Positions 44,629-57,493 of a stretch of DNA of 64,000 bases are shown piece by piece; position 1 is the first letter of the stretch; each line of letters starts with the position of its first letter. Source of the stretch: Berghia stephanieae. Lineage: Eukaryota > Mollusca > Gastropoda > Nudibranchia > Aeolidiidae. Below the pieces are notes generated by a model. It saw only the letters and a list, made by a program, of their open reading frames with translations, did no database searches and had not been told where the DNA came from. The stretch spans positions 94,181,872-94,245,871 of the forward strand of contig CM067445.1 of the NCBI GenBank assembly GCA_034508935.3. Direction: 5' to 3'. Position numbers and translations under genes: made by a program.

Positions 44629-47600
44629 GCACGGGCTTGAAGTGTAGGTCTGGGCTTGAAGTGTAGGTCTGGGCTTGAAGTGTAGGTCTGGGCTTGAACT
44701 GTAGGCCTCGGTTTGAAGTGTAGGCCTCGGCATGAAGTGTAGGCCTCGGCATGAAGTGTAGGCCTGGGCTTGAACTGTAGGCCTGGGCTTGAAGTGTAGG
44801 CCTGTGCTTGAAGTGTAGGCCTGGGCTTGAAGTGTAGGCCTGTGCTTGAACTGTAGGCCTGGGCTTGAAGTATAGGCCTCGGCATGAAGTGTAGGCCTGT
44901 GCTTGAACTGTAGGCCTGGGCTTGAAGTGTAGGCCTGGGCTTGAACTGTAGGCCTGGGCTTGAAGTGTAGGCCTGGGCTTGAAGTGTAGGCCTGGGCTTG
45001 AAGTGTAGGCCTCGGCATGAAGTGTAGGCCTCGCATGAAGTGTAGGCCTGGGATTGAACTGTAGGCCTGGCTTGAAGTGTAGGCCTCGGCATGAAGTGTA
45101 AGCCTGGGCTTGAAGTGTAGGCCTAGGTTTGAAGTGTAGGCCTCGGCATGAAGTGTAGGCCTGGGCTTGAAGTGTAGGCCTCGGCATGAAGTATAGGCCT
45201 GGGCTTGTGTAGACCCGGGCTTGAGGTGTAGGCCTCGGAATGAAGTGTAGGCCCGGGCTTGAAGTGTAGACCCGGGCTTGAGGTGTAGGCCTCGGAATGA
45301 AGTGTAGGCCTGGGCTTGAAGTGTAGGCCTGGGCATGAAGTGTAGGCGTGGGCTTGAAGTGTAGGCCTCGACATGAAGTGTAGACCTCGGCATGAGGTGT
45401 AGGCCTGGGCTTGAAGTGTAGGCCTGGGCTTGAAGTGTAGGCCTCGGCATGAAGTGTAGGCCTCTGCATGAAGTGTAGGCCTGAGCTTGAAGTGTAGGTC
45501 TCGGTATGAAGTGTAGGCCTGGGCCTGAAGTGTAGGCCTCGGCATGAAGTGTAGGCCTCGGCATGAAGTGTAGGCCTCGGCTTGAAGTGTAGGCCTGAGC
45601 TTGAAGTGTAGGTCCCGGTATGAAGTGTAGGCCTGGGCTTGAAGTGTAGGCCTCGGCGTGAAGTGTAGGCCTGGGCTTGAAGTGTAGGCCTGGGCTTGAA
45701 GTGTAGGCCTGGGCTTGAAGTGTAGGCTTCGGCATGAAGTGTAGGCCTGAGCTTGAAGTGTAGGTCCCGGTATAAAGTGTAGGCCTGGGCTTGAAGTGTA
45801 GGCCTTGGCATGAAGTGTAGGCCTGGGCCTGAAGTGTAGGCCTCGGCATGAAGTGTAGGCCTGAGCTTGAAGTGTAGGTCCCGGTATGAAGTGTAGGCCT
45901 GGGCTTGAAGTGTAGGCCTCGGCATGAAGTGTAGGCCTGGGCTTGAAATGTAGGCCTGGGCTTGAACTGTAGGCCTCGGCATGAAGTGTAGGCCTGGGCT
46001 TGAAGTGTAGGCCTCGGCATGAAGTATAGGCCTGGGCTTGTGTAGACCCGGGCTTGAGGTGTAGGCCTCGGAATGAAGTGTAGGCCCGGGCTTGAAGTGT
46101 AGACCCGGGCTTGAGGTGTAGGCCTCGGAATGAAGTGTAGGCCTGGGCTTGAAGTGTAGGTCTGGGATTGAAGTGTAGGCCTGGGCTTGAAGTGTAGGCC
46201 TGGGCATGAAGTGTAGGCGTGGGCTTGAAGTGTAGGCCTCGACATGAAGTGTAGACCTCGGCATGAGGTGTAGGCCTGGGCTTGAAGTGTAGGCCTGGGC
46301 TTGAAGTGTAGGCCTCGGCATGAAGTGTAGGCCTCTGCATGAAGTGTAGGCCTGAGCTTGAAGTGTAGGTCTCGGTATGAAGTGTAGGCCTGGGCCTGAA
46401 GTGTAGGCCTCGGCATGAAGTGTAGGCCTCGGCATGAAGTGTAGGCCTGAGCTTGAAGTGTAGGTCCCGGTATGAAGTGTAGGCCTGGGCTTGAAGTGTA
46501 GGCCTCGGCGTGAAGTGTAGGCCTGGGCTTGAAGTGTAGGCCTGGGCTTGAAGTGTAGGCCTGGGCTTGAAGTGTAGGCTTCGGCATGAAGTGTAGGCCT
46601 GAGCTTGAAGTGTAGGTCCCGGTATAAAGTGTAGGCCTGGGCTTGAAGTGTAGGCCTTGGCATGAAGTGTAGGCCTGGGCTGAAGTGTAGGCCTCGGCAT
46701 GAAGTGTAGGCCTGAGCTTGAAGTGTAGGTCCCGGTATGAAGTGTAGGCCTGGGCTTGAAGTGTAGGCCTCGGCATGAAGTGTAGGCCTGGGCTTGAAAT
46801 GTAGGCCTGGGCTTGAACTGTAGGCCTGGGCTTGAAGTGTAGGCCTGGGCTTGAAGTGTATGCCTGGGCTTGAAGTGTAGACCTCGGCATGAAGTGTAGG
46901 CCTCGCATGAAGTGTAGGCCTGGGCATGAAGTGTAGGCCTGGGCTTGAAGTGTAGGCCTCGGCATGAAGTATAGGCCTGGGCTTGAAGTGTAGGCCTGGG
47001 CTTGAAGTGTAGGCCTCGGCATGAAGTGTAGGCCACGGCATGAAGTGTAGGCCTCGGCATGAAGTGTAGGCCTGGGCTTGAAGTGTAGACCTGGGCTTGA
47101 AGTGTAGGCCTGGGCTTGAAGTGTAGGCCTGGGCTTGAAGTGTAGGCCTGGGCTTGAAGTGTAGGCCTGGGCTTGAAGTGTAGGCCTGGGCATGAAGTGT
47201 AGGCCTCGGCATGAAGTATAGGCCACGGCATGAAGTGTAGGCCTCGGCATGAAGTGTAGGCCTGGGCTTGAAGTGTAGACCTGGGCTTGAAGTGTAGGCC
47301 TGGGCTTGAAGTGTAGGCCTCGGCATGAAGTGTAGGCCTCGGCATGAAGTGTAGGCCTGGGCTTGAACTGTAGGCCTGGCTTGGAGTGTAGGCCTCGGCA
47401 TGAAGTGTAAGCCTGGGCTTGAAGTGTAGGCCTAGTTTGAAGTGTAAGCCTCGGCATGAAGTGTAGGCCTGGGCTTGAAGTGTAGCCTCGGCATGAAGTA
47501 TAGGCCTGGGCTTGTGTAGACCCGGGCTTGAGGTGTAGGCCTCGGAATGAAGTGTAGGCCTGGGCTTGAAGTGTAGACCCGGGCTTGAGGTGTAGGCCTC

Positions 47601-49982
47601 GGCATGAAGTGTAGGCCTGGGCTTGAAGTGTAGACCTGGGCTTGAAGTGTAGGCCTGGGCTTGAAGTGTAGGCCTCGGCATGAAGTGTAGGCCTCGGCAT
47701 GAAGTGTAGGCCTGGGCTTGAACTGTAGGCCTGGCTTGGAGTGTAGGCCTCGGCATGAAGTGTAAGCCTGGGCTTGAAGTGTAGGCCTAGGTTTGAAGTG
47801 TAGGCCTCGGCATGAAGTGTAGGCCTGGGCTTGAAGTGTAGCCTCGGCATGAAGTATAGGCCTGGGCTTGTGTAGACCCGGGCTTGAGGTGTAGGCCTCG
47901 GAATGAAGTGTAGGCCTGGGCTTGAAGTGTAGACCCGGCTTGAGGTGTAGGCCTCGGAATGAAGTGTAGGCCTGGGCTTGAAGTGTAGGTCTGGGATTGA
48001 AGTGTAGGCCTGGGCTTGAAGTGTAGGCCTGGGCATGAAGTGTAGGCGTGGGCTTGAAGTGTAGGCCTCGGCATGAAGTATAGGCCTGGGCTTGAAGTGT
48101 AGGCCTGGGCTTGAAGTGTAGGCCTCGGCATGAAGTGTAGGCCACGGCATGAAGTGTAGGCCTCGGCATGAAGTGTAGGCCTGGGCTTGAAGTGTAGACC
48201 TGGGCTTGAAGTGTAGGCCTGGGCTTGAAGTGTAGGCCTGGGCTTGAAGTGTAGGCCTGGGCTTGAAGTGTAGGCCTGGGCTTGAAGTGTAGGCCTCGGC
48301 ATGAAGTATAGGCCACGCATGAAGTGTAGGCCTCGGCATGAAGTGTAGGCCTGGCTTGAAGTGTAGACCTGGCTTGAAGAGTAGGCCTGGGCTTGAAGTA
48401 TAGGCCTGGGCTTGAAGTGTAGGCCTGGGCTTGAAGTGTAGGCCTGGGCTTGAAGTGTAGGCCTCGGCTTGAAGTGTAGGCCTGAGCTTGAAGTGTAAGT
48501 CTCGGCATGAATAGGCCTCGGCATCAAGTGTAGGCCTGGGCTTGAAGTGTAGGCCTCGGCATGAAGTATAGGCCTGGGCTTGAAGTGTAGACCCGGGCTT
48601 GAGGTGTAGGCCTCGGAATGAAGTGTAGGCCTGGGCTTGAAGTGTAGACCCGGGCTTGAGGTGTAGGCCTCGGAATGAAGTGTAGGCCTGGGCTTGAAGT
48701 GTAGGTCTGGGATTGAAGTGTAGGCCTGGGCTTGAAGTGTAGGCCTTGGCATGAAGTGTAGGCCTGGGCTTGAAGTGTAGGCCTGGGCCTGAAATGTAGG
48801 CCTCGGCATGAAGTGTAGGCCTCGGCATGAAGTGTAGGCCTGAGCTTGAAGTGTAGGTCCCGGTATGAAGTGTAGGCCTGGGCTTGAAGTGTAGGCCTCG
48901 GCATGAAGTGAAGCCTGGGCTTGAATTGTAGGCCTGGCTTGAAGTGTAGGCCTGGGCTTGAAGTGTAGGCCTGGGCTTGAAGTGTAGGCCTCGGCATGAA
49001 GTGTAGGCCTCGGCTTGATGTGTAGGCCTGGGCTTGAAGTGTAGGCCTCGGCATGAAGTGTAGGCCTCGGCATGAAGTGTAGGTATGGGCATGAAGTGTA
49101 GGCCTGGGCTTGAAGTGTAGGCCTCGGCATGAAGTATAGGCCTCGGTATGAAGTGTAGGCCTCGGTATGAAGTGTAGGCCTGAGCTTGAAGTGTAGGCCT
49201 GGGCCTGAAGTGTAGGCCTCGGCATGAAGTGTAGGCCTGGGCTTGAAGTGTAGGTTGGGCTTGAACTGTAGGCCTGGGCTTGAAGTGTAGGCCTGGGCTT
49301 GAAGTGTAGGCCTGGGCATGAAGTGTAGGCCTCGGCATGAAGTGTAGGCCTCGGCTTGATGTGTAGGCCTGGGCGTGAAGTGTAGGCCTCGGCATGAAGT
49401 GTAGGCCTCGGCATGAAGTGTAAGTATGGGCATGAAGTGTAGGCCTGGGCTTGAAGTGTAGGCCTCGGCATGAAGTATAGGCCTGGGCTGGAAGTGTAGG
49501 CCTCGGCATGAAGTGTAGGCCTGGGCTTGAAGTATAGGCCTCGGCATGAAGTGTATGCCACGGCATGAAGTGTAGGCCTCGGCATGAGGTGTAGGCCCGG
49601 GCTTGAAGTGTAGACCTGGGCTTGAAGTGTAGGCCTGGGCTTGAAGTGTAGGCCTGGGCTTGAAGTGTAGGCCTGGGCTTGAAGTGTAGGCTTGAAGTGT
49701 AGGCCTCGGCATGAAGTGTAGGCCTCGGCATGAAGTGTAGGCCTCGGCATGAAGTGTAGACCTGGGCTTGAAGTGTAGGCCTTGGCTTGAAGTGTAGGCC
49801 TCGGCTTGAAGTGTAGGCCTTGGCTTGAAGTGTAGACTTGAAGTGTAGGCCTCGGCATGAAGTGTAGGCCTGGGCTTGAAGTGTAGGCCTGGGATTGAAG
49901 TGTAGGCCTGGGCTTGAAGTGTAGGCCTCGGCATGAAGTGTAGGCCTGGGCATGAAGTGTAGGCCTGGGCTTGAAGTGTAGG
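44629..49982. repeat. 19-bp satellite, block A (about 280 monomers)
   Basis: Monomer GGCCTGGGCTTGAAGTGTA and its main variant GGCCTCGGCATGAAGTGTA, with rarer forms (CTCGGAATG, CTGAGCTTG, CTGGGCCTG, ACCCGGGCTTGAGG, CTTGAACTG). All units run the same way. Longer blocks recur: the string GGGCTTGTGTAGACCCGGGC occurs at 45,201, 46,034, 47,508 and 47,864, showing higher-order repeats of about 0.36 and 0.83-0.87 kb. On the minus strand three successive monomers (57 bp) read stop-free as 19 residues (YTSSPG, LHFKPR, PTLQAQA), which explains apparent frames of up to 1,778 codons. I do not regard these as genes. Confidence 0.96.
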
Positions 49983-50149
49983 CAAGATAAGGGTCATTTA
50001 AATCGATTGATATTTGAAAGACGAGTTTTCTGGCAAAGGTTTTTAAAATGTTCTTTTTTTATTTTATTTAGAGAACGAGAGTTTAATCATACTAGTATAT
50101 GATACGTAATGGGTCAGGGTGATTTATTGTTGGATAAATGCTATTTACA

Positions 50150-50245
<96 letters not shown>

Positions 50246-51852
50246 TATTATTATTAATATTATTATCATTACTGTCATCGTTATCATCAACAACATCATC
50301 ATCATCATCATAATTACTTCTCATTATATTTATTCTCTCCAATAAAATCAAGAAAGTTAAACCTAGTTTCATGTTTTTTACCGTATTGCACATTTTCTCC
50401 AGCTAAATCCTACATTACTGTTTCGAGGGATATGTCACATTTATCATGCACTGCTATCTGTTTCAAATCATGGCGGTAGAAACGTTTTTCTGGTAGAATA
50501 TCTTAAACTCATTCTGTCGCTGGCGAGTAGAAAAGTTAACAGGTACGACTTGTTTGGATGTGTGCGAATGTATAGTTGTTCGGCTGCGTTTGTTTATGTT
50601 AAAGTTCTTTCTAGCGGTACGCATTTTGTGTTGTGCATGTTTTGCATTTGAGTGTGAATGTTGACTGCGTGAACGTATTAGCACTTTTTGTTACTTAGAA
50701 ACATCGTAAGACTTTAACTGTGTATTAAGTTAGTTACTGAAAGAACTCCGTACTATCAGGTCGTATTATATATTTATTTTAGATTTACCATATTATGATT
50801 GATAAAAAATAAATTGAATTCAAGAAGTCGTTACAATATGATTATGATCTGCGATTTCAGATTCCTACGATATCAATTTTAAATTCTTAAACACAATTCA
50901 ACTAAACACTGGAATCACAACACGGAGAAATGGCTTGACCGTCATATCCGTTTTATGTATTACTGTTTAGTGTATTTAGATGCATAACCAGTCTTGGTGT
51001 TTGATTGGCGAAATCCTATAAATAGATGATGAAATCTCGAATCTCTCGCCTTGTTCAGTCCGCTTTTAAGAGTTTCCTCCTTTTCTCCTTCTTCTCCCTC
51101 TTCCTCCTTGTGGTGGGGTTTTGTGTTTTGAAGTGGGTTCGAGTCCAACGATAAGGTCACTGGCCTTGGTTCGAACCTAGTATGCGCGCTATGGCTCTCC
51201 TTACCAGCTGCGCCACTCAACCTACTCCACAAACGACTCAGGTTTAATCTAGGGGTGATTAAGAATAGCCCTAGGGTTTCTTATATAACTGACTCTAATA
51301 GTAACAAGTGAGACAAGACAATATTAACACCCAATGTAATATTAACAATTATATATAAACGTTTAATTAGATGTTACATGAACAGATAAACAGAATAAGT
51401 GAAAGATAGAATGAAGATTATGGATGATGTATAGTTGACAATTTAATTAGTTTTCCTGTATTTTTTAATCACATGAAGAACGGCGAGGAATGAGTTTTAT
51501 TAAAATGGGCATGCCAAACAATTGTCAAGCGAAAAAGCCGGCAGAAAAGGGGACATTGATATTTGATTGTTGTTTCGTTTCGTGGAGGTTAAATCACAGG
51601 AATAGTCAATAAGAAAGAATAAAAAGGTTAGTTCAATAATGTGATTGACAACTGGGTAGAAGCCAAACTTGGTGGGAATAGAATATGAATTGGGATTTAG
51701 CTGGTCACTTGGTAGGAAGGGACACGTACCACAGGCCATATTACACACAGGCCTTGTTATGAAGGAGAAAGGATAAACGTAACATGGAATATGCAGATCA
51801 TGAAGAGATAGCGTCGTTAACAATGGGTAAATTTCCGATAACTCGACTATTT
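49983..51852. repeat. Tandem spacer 1 (1.87 kb)
   Basis: Begins with the M5 right arm (CAAGATAAGGGTCATTTAAA, TCGATTGATATTTGAAAGAC, GAGTTTTCTGGCAAAGG), then an ATT microsatellite (50,151-50,240), unique sequence, and a tRNA-like SINE head. It ends CGATAACTCGACTATTT just before satellite block B. It differs from spacers 2 and 3 by single-base indels (for example GAGAAATGG against GAGAATGG, and CTAGGGGTG against CTAGGGTG) and by microsatellite length. Confidence 0.95.
51140..51232 (-). mobile_element. tRNA-like SINE head in spacer 1
   Basis: Minus strand: GAGTGGCGCAGCTGGTAAGG with a perfect A box TGGCGCAGCTGG (51,204-51,215) and a B box GGTTCGAACC (51,168-51,177) at normal tRNA spacing. The acceptor and T-stem pairing is poor, so this is not a working tRNA. 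It is repeated in spacers 2 (54,475-54,567) and 3 (58,635-58,727). Confidence 0.7.
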
Positions 51853-53341
51853 GTAGGCCTGGGCTTGAAGTGTAGGCCTGGGCTTGAAGTGTAGGCCTGG
51901 GCTTGAAGTGTAGGCCTGGGCTTGAAGTGTAGGCCTGGGCTTGAAGTGTAGGCTTCGGCATGAAGTGTAGGCCTGAGCTTGAAGTGTAGGTCCCGCTTGA
52001 AGTGTAGACCCGGGCTTGAGGTGTAGGCCTCGGAATGAAGTGTAGGCCTGGGCTTGAAGTGTAGGTCTGGGATTGAAGTGTAGGCCTGGGCTTGAAGTGT
52101 AGGCCTTGGCATGAAGTGTAGGCCTGGGCTTGAAGTGTAGGCCTGGGCCTGAAATGTAGGCCTCGGCATGAAGTGTAGGCCTCGGCATGAAGTGTAGGCC
52201 TGAGCTTGAAGTGTAGGTCCCGGTATGAAGTGTAGGCCTGGGCTTGAAGTGTAGGCCTCGGCATGAAGTGAAGCCTGGGCTTGAATTGTAGGCCTGGGCT
52301 TGAAGTGTAGGCCTGGGCTTGAAGTGTAGGCCTGGGCTTGAAGTGTAGGCCTCGGCATGAAGTGTAGGCCTCTGCTTGATGTGTAGGCCTGGGCTTGAAG
52401 TGTAGGCCTCGGCATGAAGTGTAGGCCTCGGCATGAAGTGTAGGTATGGGCATGAAGTGTAGGCCTGGGCTTGAAGTGTAGGCCTCGGCATGAAGTATAG
52501 GCCTCGGTATGAAGTGTAGGCCTCGGTATGAAGTGTAGGCCTGAGCTTGAAGTGTAGGCCTGGGCCTGAAGTGTAGGCCTCGGCATGAAGTGTAGGCCTG
52601 GGCTTGAAGTGTAGGTTGGGCTTGAACTGTAGGCCTGGGCTTGAAGTGTAGGCCTGGGCTTGAAGTGTAGGCCTGGGCATGAAGTGTAGGCCTCGGCATG
52701 AAGTGTAGGCCTCGGCTTGATGTGTAGGCTTGGGCGTGAAGTGTAGGCCTCGGCATGAAGTGTAGGCCTCGGCATGAAGTGTAAGTATGGGCATGAAGTG
52801 TAGGCCTGGCTTGAAGTGTAGGCCTCGGCATGAAGTATAGGCCTGGGCTGGAAGTGTAGGCCTCGGCATGAAGTGTAGGCCTGGGCTTGAAGTGTAGGCC
52901 TCGGCATGAAGTGTATGCCACGGCATGAAGTGTAGGCCTTGGCATGAGGTGTAGGCCCGGCTTGAAGTGTAGACCTGGGCTTGAAGTGTAGGCCTGGGCT
53001 TGAAGTGTAGGCCTGGGCTTGAAGTGTAGGCCTGGGCTTGAAGTGTAGGCTTGAAGTGTAGGCCTCGGCATGAAGTGTAGGCCTCGGCATGAAGTGTAGG
53101 CCTCGGCATGAAGTGTAGACCTGGGCTTGAAGTGTAGGCCTTGGCTTGAAGTGTAGGCCTCGGCTTGAAGTGTAGGCCTTGGCTTGAAGTGTAGGCTTGA
53201 AGTGTAGGCCTCGGCATGAAGTGTAGGCCTGGGCTTGAAGTGTAGGCCTGGGATTGAAGTGTAGGCCTGGGCTTGAAGTGTAGGCCTCGGCATGAAGTGT
53301 AGGCCTGGGCATGAAGTGTAGGCCTGGGCTTGAAGTGTAGG
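51853..53341. repeat. 19-bp satellite, block B (about 78 monomers)
   Basis: Same monomer and orientation as block A. From about 52,003 it follows the right end of block A (from about 48,590) almost base for base. Near 51,991 the junction GTAGGTCCCGCTTGAAGTG fuses two variants that are far apart in block C, so B looks like a deletion derivative. Confidence 0.95.
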
Positions 53342-53508
53342 CAAGATAAGGGTCATTTAAATCGATTGATATTTGAAAGACGAGTTTTCTGGCAAAGGTT
53401 TTTAAAATGTTCTTTTTTTATTTTATTTAGAGAACGAGAGTTTAATCATACTAGTATATGATACGTAATGGGTCAGGGTGATTTATTGTTGGATAAATGC
53501 TATTTACA

Positions 53509-53580
<72 letters not shown>

Positions 53581-55186
53581 TATTATTATTAATATTATTA
53601 TCATTACTGTCATCGTTATCATCAACAACATCATCATCATCATCATAATTACTTCTCATTATATTTATTCTCTCCAATAAAATCAAGAAAGTTAAACCTA
53701 GTTTCATGTTTTTTTACCGTATTGCACATTTTCTCCAGCTAAATCCTACATTACTGTTTCGAGGGATATGTCACATTTATCATGCACTGCTATCTGTTTC
53801 AAATCATGGCGGTAGAAACGTTTTTCTGGTAGAATATCTTAAACTCATTCTGTCGCTGGCGAGTAGAAAAGTTAACAGGTACGACTTGTTTGGATGTGTG
53901 CGAATGTATAGTTGTTCGGCTGCGTTTGTTTATGTTAAAGTTCTTTCTAGCGGTACGCATTTTGTGTTGTGCATGTTTTGCATTTGAGTGTGAATGTTGA
54001 CTGCGTGAACGTATTAGCACTTTTTGTTACTTAGAAACATCGTAAGACTTTAACTGTGTATTAAGTTAGTTACTGAAAGAACTCCGTACTATCAGGTCGT
54101 ATTATATATTTATTTTAGATTTACCATATTATGATTGATAAAAAATAAATTGAATTCAAGAAGTCGTTACAATATGATTATGATCTGCGATTTCAGATTC
54201 CTACGATATCAATTTTAAATTCTTAAACACAATTCAACTAAACACTGGAATCACAACACGGAGAATGGCTTGACCGTCATATCCGTTTTATGTATTACTG
54301 TTTAGTGTATTTAGATGCATAACCAGTCTTGGTGTTTGATTGGCGAAATCCTATAAATAGATGATGAAATCTCGAATCTCTCGCCTTGTTCAGTCCGCTT
54401 TTAAGAGTTTCCTCCTTTTCTCCTTCTTCTCCCTCTTCCTCCTTGTGGTGGGGTTTTGTGTTTTGAAGTGGGTTCGAGTCCAACGATAAGGTCACTGGCC
54501 TTGGTTCGAACCTAGTATGCGCGCTATGGCTCTCCTTACCAGCTGCGCCACTCAACCTACTCCACAAACGACTCAGGTTTAATCTAGGGTGATTAAGAAT
54601 AGCCCTAGGGTTTCTTATATAACTGACTCTAATAGTAACAAGTGAGACAAGACAATATTAACACCCAATGTAATATTAACAATTATATATAAACGTTTAA
54701 TTAGATGTTACATGAACAGATAAACAGAATAAGTGAAAGATAGAATGAAGATTATGGATGATGTATAGTTGACAATTTAATTAGTTTTCCTGTATTTTTT
54801 AATCACATGAAGAACGGCGAGGAATGAGTTTTATTAAAATGGGCATGCCAAACAATTGTCAAGCGAAAAAGCCGGCAGAAAAGGGGACATTGATATTTGA
54901 TTGTTGTTTCGTTTCGTGGAGGTTAAATCACAGGAATAGTCAATAAGAAAGAATAAAAAGGTTAGTTCAATAATGTGATTGACAAGTGGGTAGAAGCCAA
55001 ACTTGGTGGGAATAGAATATGAATTGGGATTTAGCTGGTCACTTGGTAGGAAGGGACACGTACCACAGGCCATATTACACACAGGCCTTGTTATGAAGGA
55101 GAAAGGATAAACGTAACATGGAATATGCAGATCATGAAGAGATAGCGTCGTTAACAATGGGTAAATTTCCGATAACTCGACTATTT
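53342..55186. repeat. Tandem spacer 2 (1.85 kb)
   Basis: Near-identical to spacers 1 and 3, with a shorter ATT tract and one private substitution (GACAAGTGGG for GACAACTGGG). It includes the M5 right arm and the tRNA-like head. Confidence 0.95.
54475..54567 (-). mobile_element. tRNA-like SINE head in spacer 2
   Basis: Identical A box (54,539-54,550) and B box (54,503-54,512) to the spacer 1 copy. Confidence 0.7.
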
Positions 55187-57493
55187 GTAGGCCTGGGCTT
55201 GAAGTGTAGGCCTGGGCTTGAAGTGTAGGCCTGGGCTTGAAGTGTAGGCCTGGGCTTGAAGTGTAGGCTTCGGCATGAAGTGTAGGCCTGAGCTTGAAGT
55301 GTAGGTCCCGGTATAAAGTGTAGGCCTGGGCTTGAAGTGTAGGCCTTGGCATGAAGTGTAGGCCTGGGCCTGAAGTGTAGGCCTCCGCATGAAGTGTAGG
55401 CCTGAGCTTGAAGTGTAGGTCCCGGTATGAAGTATAGGCCTGGGCTTGAAGTGTAGGCCTGGGCTTGAAGTGTATGCCTGGGCTTGAAGTGTAGCCCTGG
55501 CATGAAGTGTAGGCCTCGGCATGAAGTGTAGGCCTGGGCATGAAGTGTAGGCCTGGGCTTGAAGTGTAGGCCTCGGCATGAAGTATAGGCCTGGGCTTGA
55601 AGTGTAGGCCTGGGCTTGAAGTGTAGGCCTCGGCATGAAGTGTAGGCCACGGCATGAAGTGTAGGCCTCGGCATGAAGTGTAGGCCTGGGCTTGAAGTGT
55701 AGACCTGGGCTTGAAGTGTAGGCCTGGGCTTGAAGTGTAGGCCTGGGCTTGAAGTGTAGGCCTGGGCTTGAAGTGTAGGCCTGGGCTTGAAGTGTAGGCC
55801 TCGGCATGAAGTATAGGCCACGGCATGAAGTGTAGGCCTCGGCATGAAGTGTAGGCCTGGGCTTGAAGTGTAGACCTGGGCTTGAAGTGTAGGCCTGGGC
55901 TTGAAGTATAGGCCTGGGCTTGAAGTGTAGGCCTGGGCTTGAAGTGTAGGCCTGGGCTTGAAGTGTAGGCCTCGGCTTGAAGTGTAGGCCTGAGCTTGAA
56001 GTGTAAGTCTCGGCATGAAGTGTAGGCCTCGGCATCAAGTGTAGGCCTGGGCTTGAAGTGTAGGCCTCGGCATGAAGTATAGGCCTGGGCTTGAAGTGTA
56101 GACCCGGGCTTGAGGTGTAGGCCTCGGAATGAAGTGTAGGCCTGGGCTTGAAGTGTAGACCCGGGCTTGAGGTGTAGGCCTCGGAATGAAGTGTAGGCCT
56201 GGGCTTGAAGTGTAGGTCTGGGATTGAAGTGTAGGCCTGGGCTTGAAGTGTAGGCCTTGGCATGAAGTGTAGGCCTGGGCTTGAAGTGTAGGCCTGGGCC
56301 TGAAATGTAGGCCTCGGCATGAAGTGTAGGCCTCGGCATGAAGTGTAGGCCTGAGCTTGAAGTGTAGGTCCCGGTATGAAGTGTAGGCCTGGGCTTGAAG
56401 TGTAGGCCTCGGCATGAAGTGAAGCCTGGGCTTGAATTGTAGGCCTGGGCTTGAAGTGTAGGCCTGGGCTTGAAGTGTAGGCCTGGGCTTGAAGTGTAGG
56501 CCTCGGCATGAAGTGTAGGCCTCGGCTTGATGTGTAGGCCTGGGCTTGAAGTGTAGGCCTCGGCATGAAGTGTAGGCCTCGGCATGAAGTGTAGGTATGG
56601 GCATGAAGTGTAGGCCTGGGCTTGAAGTGTAGGCCTCGGCATGAAGTATAGGCCTCGGTATGAAGTGTAGGCCTCGGTATGAAGTGTAGGCCTGAGCTTG
56701 AAGTGTAGGCCTGGGCCTGAAGTGTAGGCCTCGGCATGAAGTGTAGGCCTGGGCTTGAAGTGTAGGTTGGGCTTGAACTGTAGGCCTGGGCTTGAAGTGT
56801 AGGCCTGGGCTTGAAGTGTAGGCCTGGGCATGAAGTGTAGGCCTCGGCATGAAGTGTAGGCCTCGGCTTGATGTGTAGGCCTGGGCGTGAAGTGTAGGCC
56901 TCGGCATGAAGTGTAGGCCTCGGCATGAAGTGTAAGTATGGGCATGAAGTGTAGGCCTGGGCTTGAAGTGTAGGCCTCGGCATGAAGTATAGGCCTGGGC
57001 TGGAAGTGTAGGCCTCGGCATGAAGTGTAGGCCTGGGCTTGAAGTGTAGGCCTCGGCATGAAGTGTATGCCACGGCATGAAGTGTAGGCCTCGGCATGAG
57101 GTGTAGGCCCGGGCTTGAAGTGTAGACCTGGGCTTGAAGTGTAGGCCTGGGCTTGAAGTGTAGGCCTGGGCTTGAAGTGTAGGCCTGGGCTTGAAGTGTA
57201 GGCTTGAAGTGTAGGCCTCGGCATGAAGTGTAGGCCTCGGCATGAAGTGTAGGCCTCGGCATGAAGTGTAGACCTGGGCTTGAAGTGTAGGCCTTGGCTT
57301 GAAGTGTAGGCCTCGGCTTGAAGTGTAGGCCTTGGCTTGAAGTGTAGGCTTGAAGTGTAGGCCTCGGCATGAAGTGTAGGCCTGGGCTTGAAGTGTAGGC
57401 CTGGGCTTGAAGTGTAGGCCTGGCTTGAAGTGTAGGCCTCGGCATGAAGTGTAGGCCTGGGCATGAAGTGTAGGCCTGGGCTTGAAGTGTAGG
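55187..57493. repeat. 19-bp satellite, block C (about 121 monomers)
   Basis: Same monomer and orientation. The right-hand 1.45 kb matches the right ends of A and B in variant order. The left part also has counterparts in A, for example GTCCCGGTATAAAGTG at about 55,305, 45,764 and 46,616. Confidence 0.95.

Noticed and set aside
44617-49953. A 1,778-residue repeat protein on the minus strand, and similar frames in all three satellite blocks
   Set aside because: The 19-bp monomer is stop-free in every minus-strand register, so open length follows from arithmetic. Frames overlap each other in different registers with the same repeat, and no start, splice or flanking coding context is seen.
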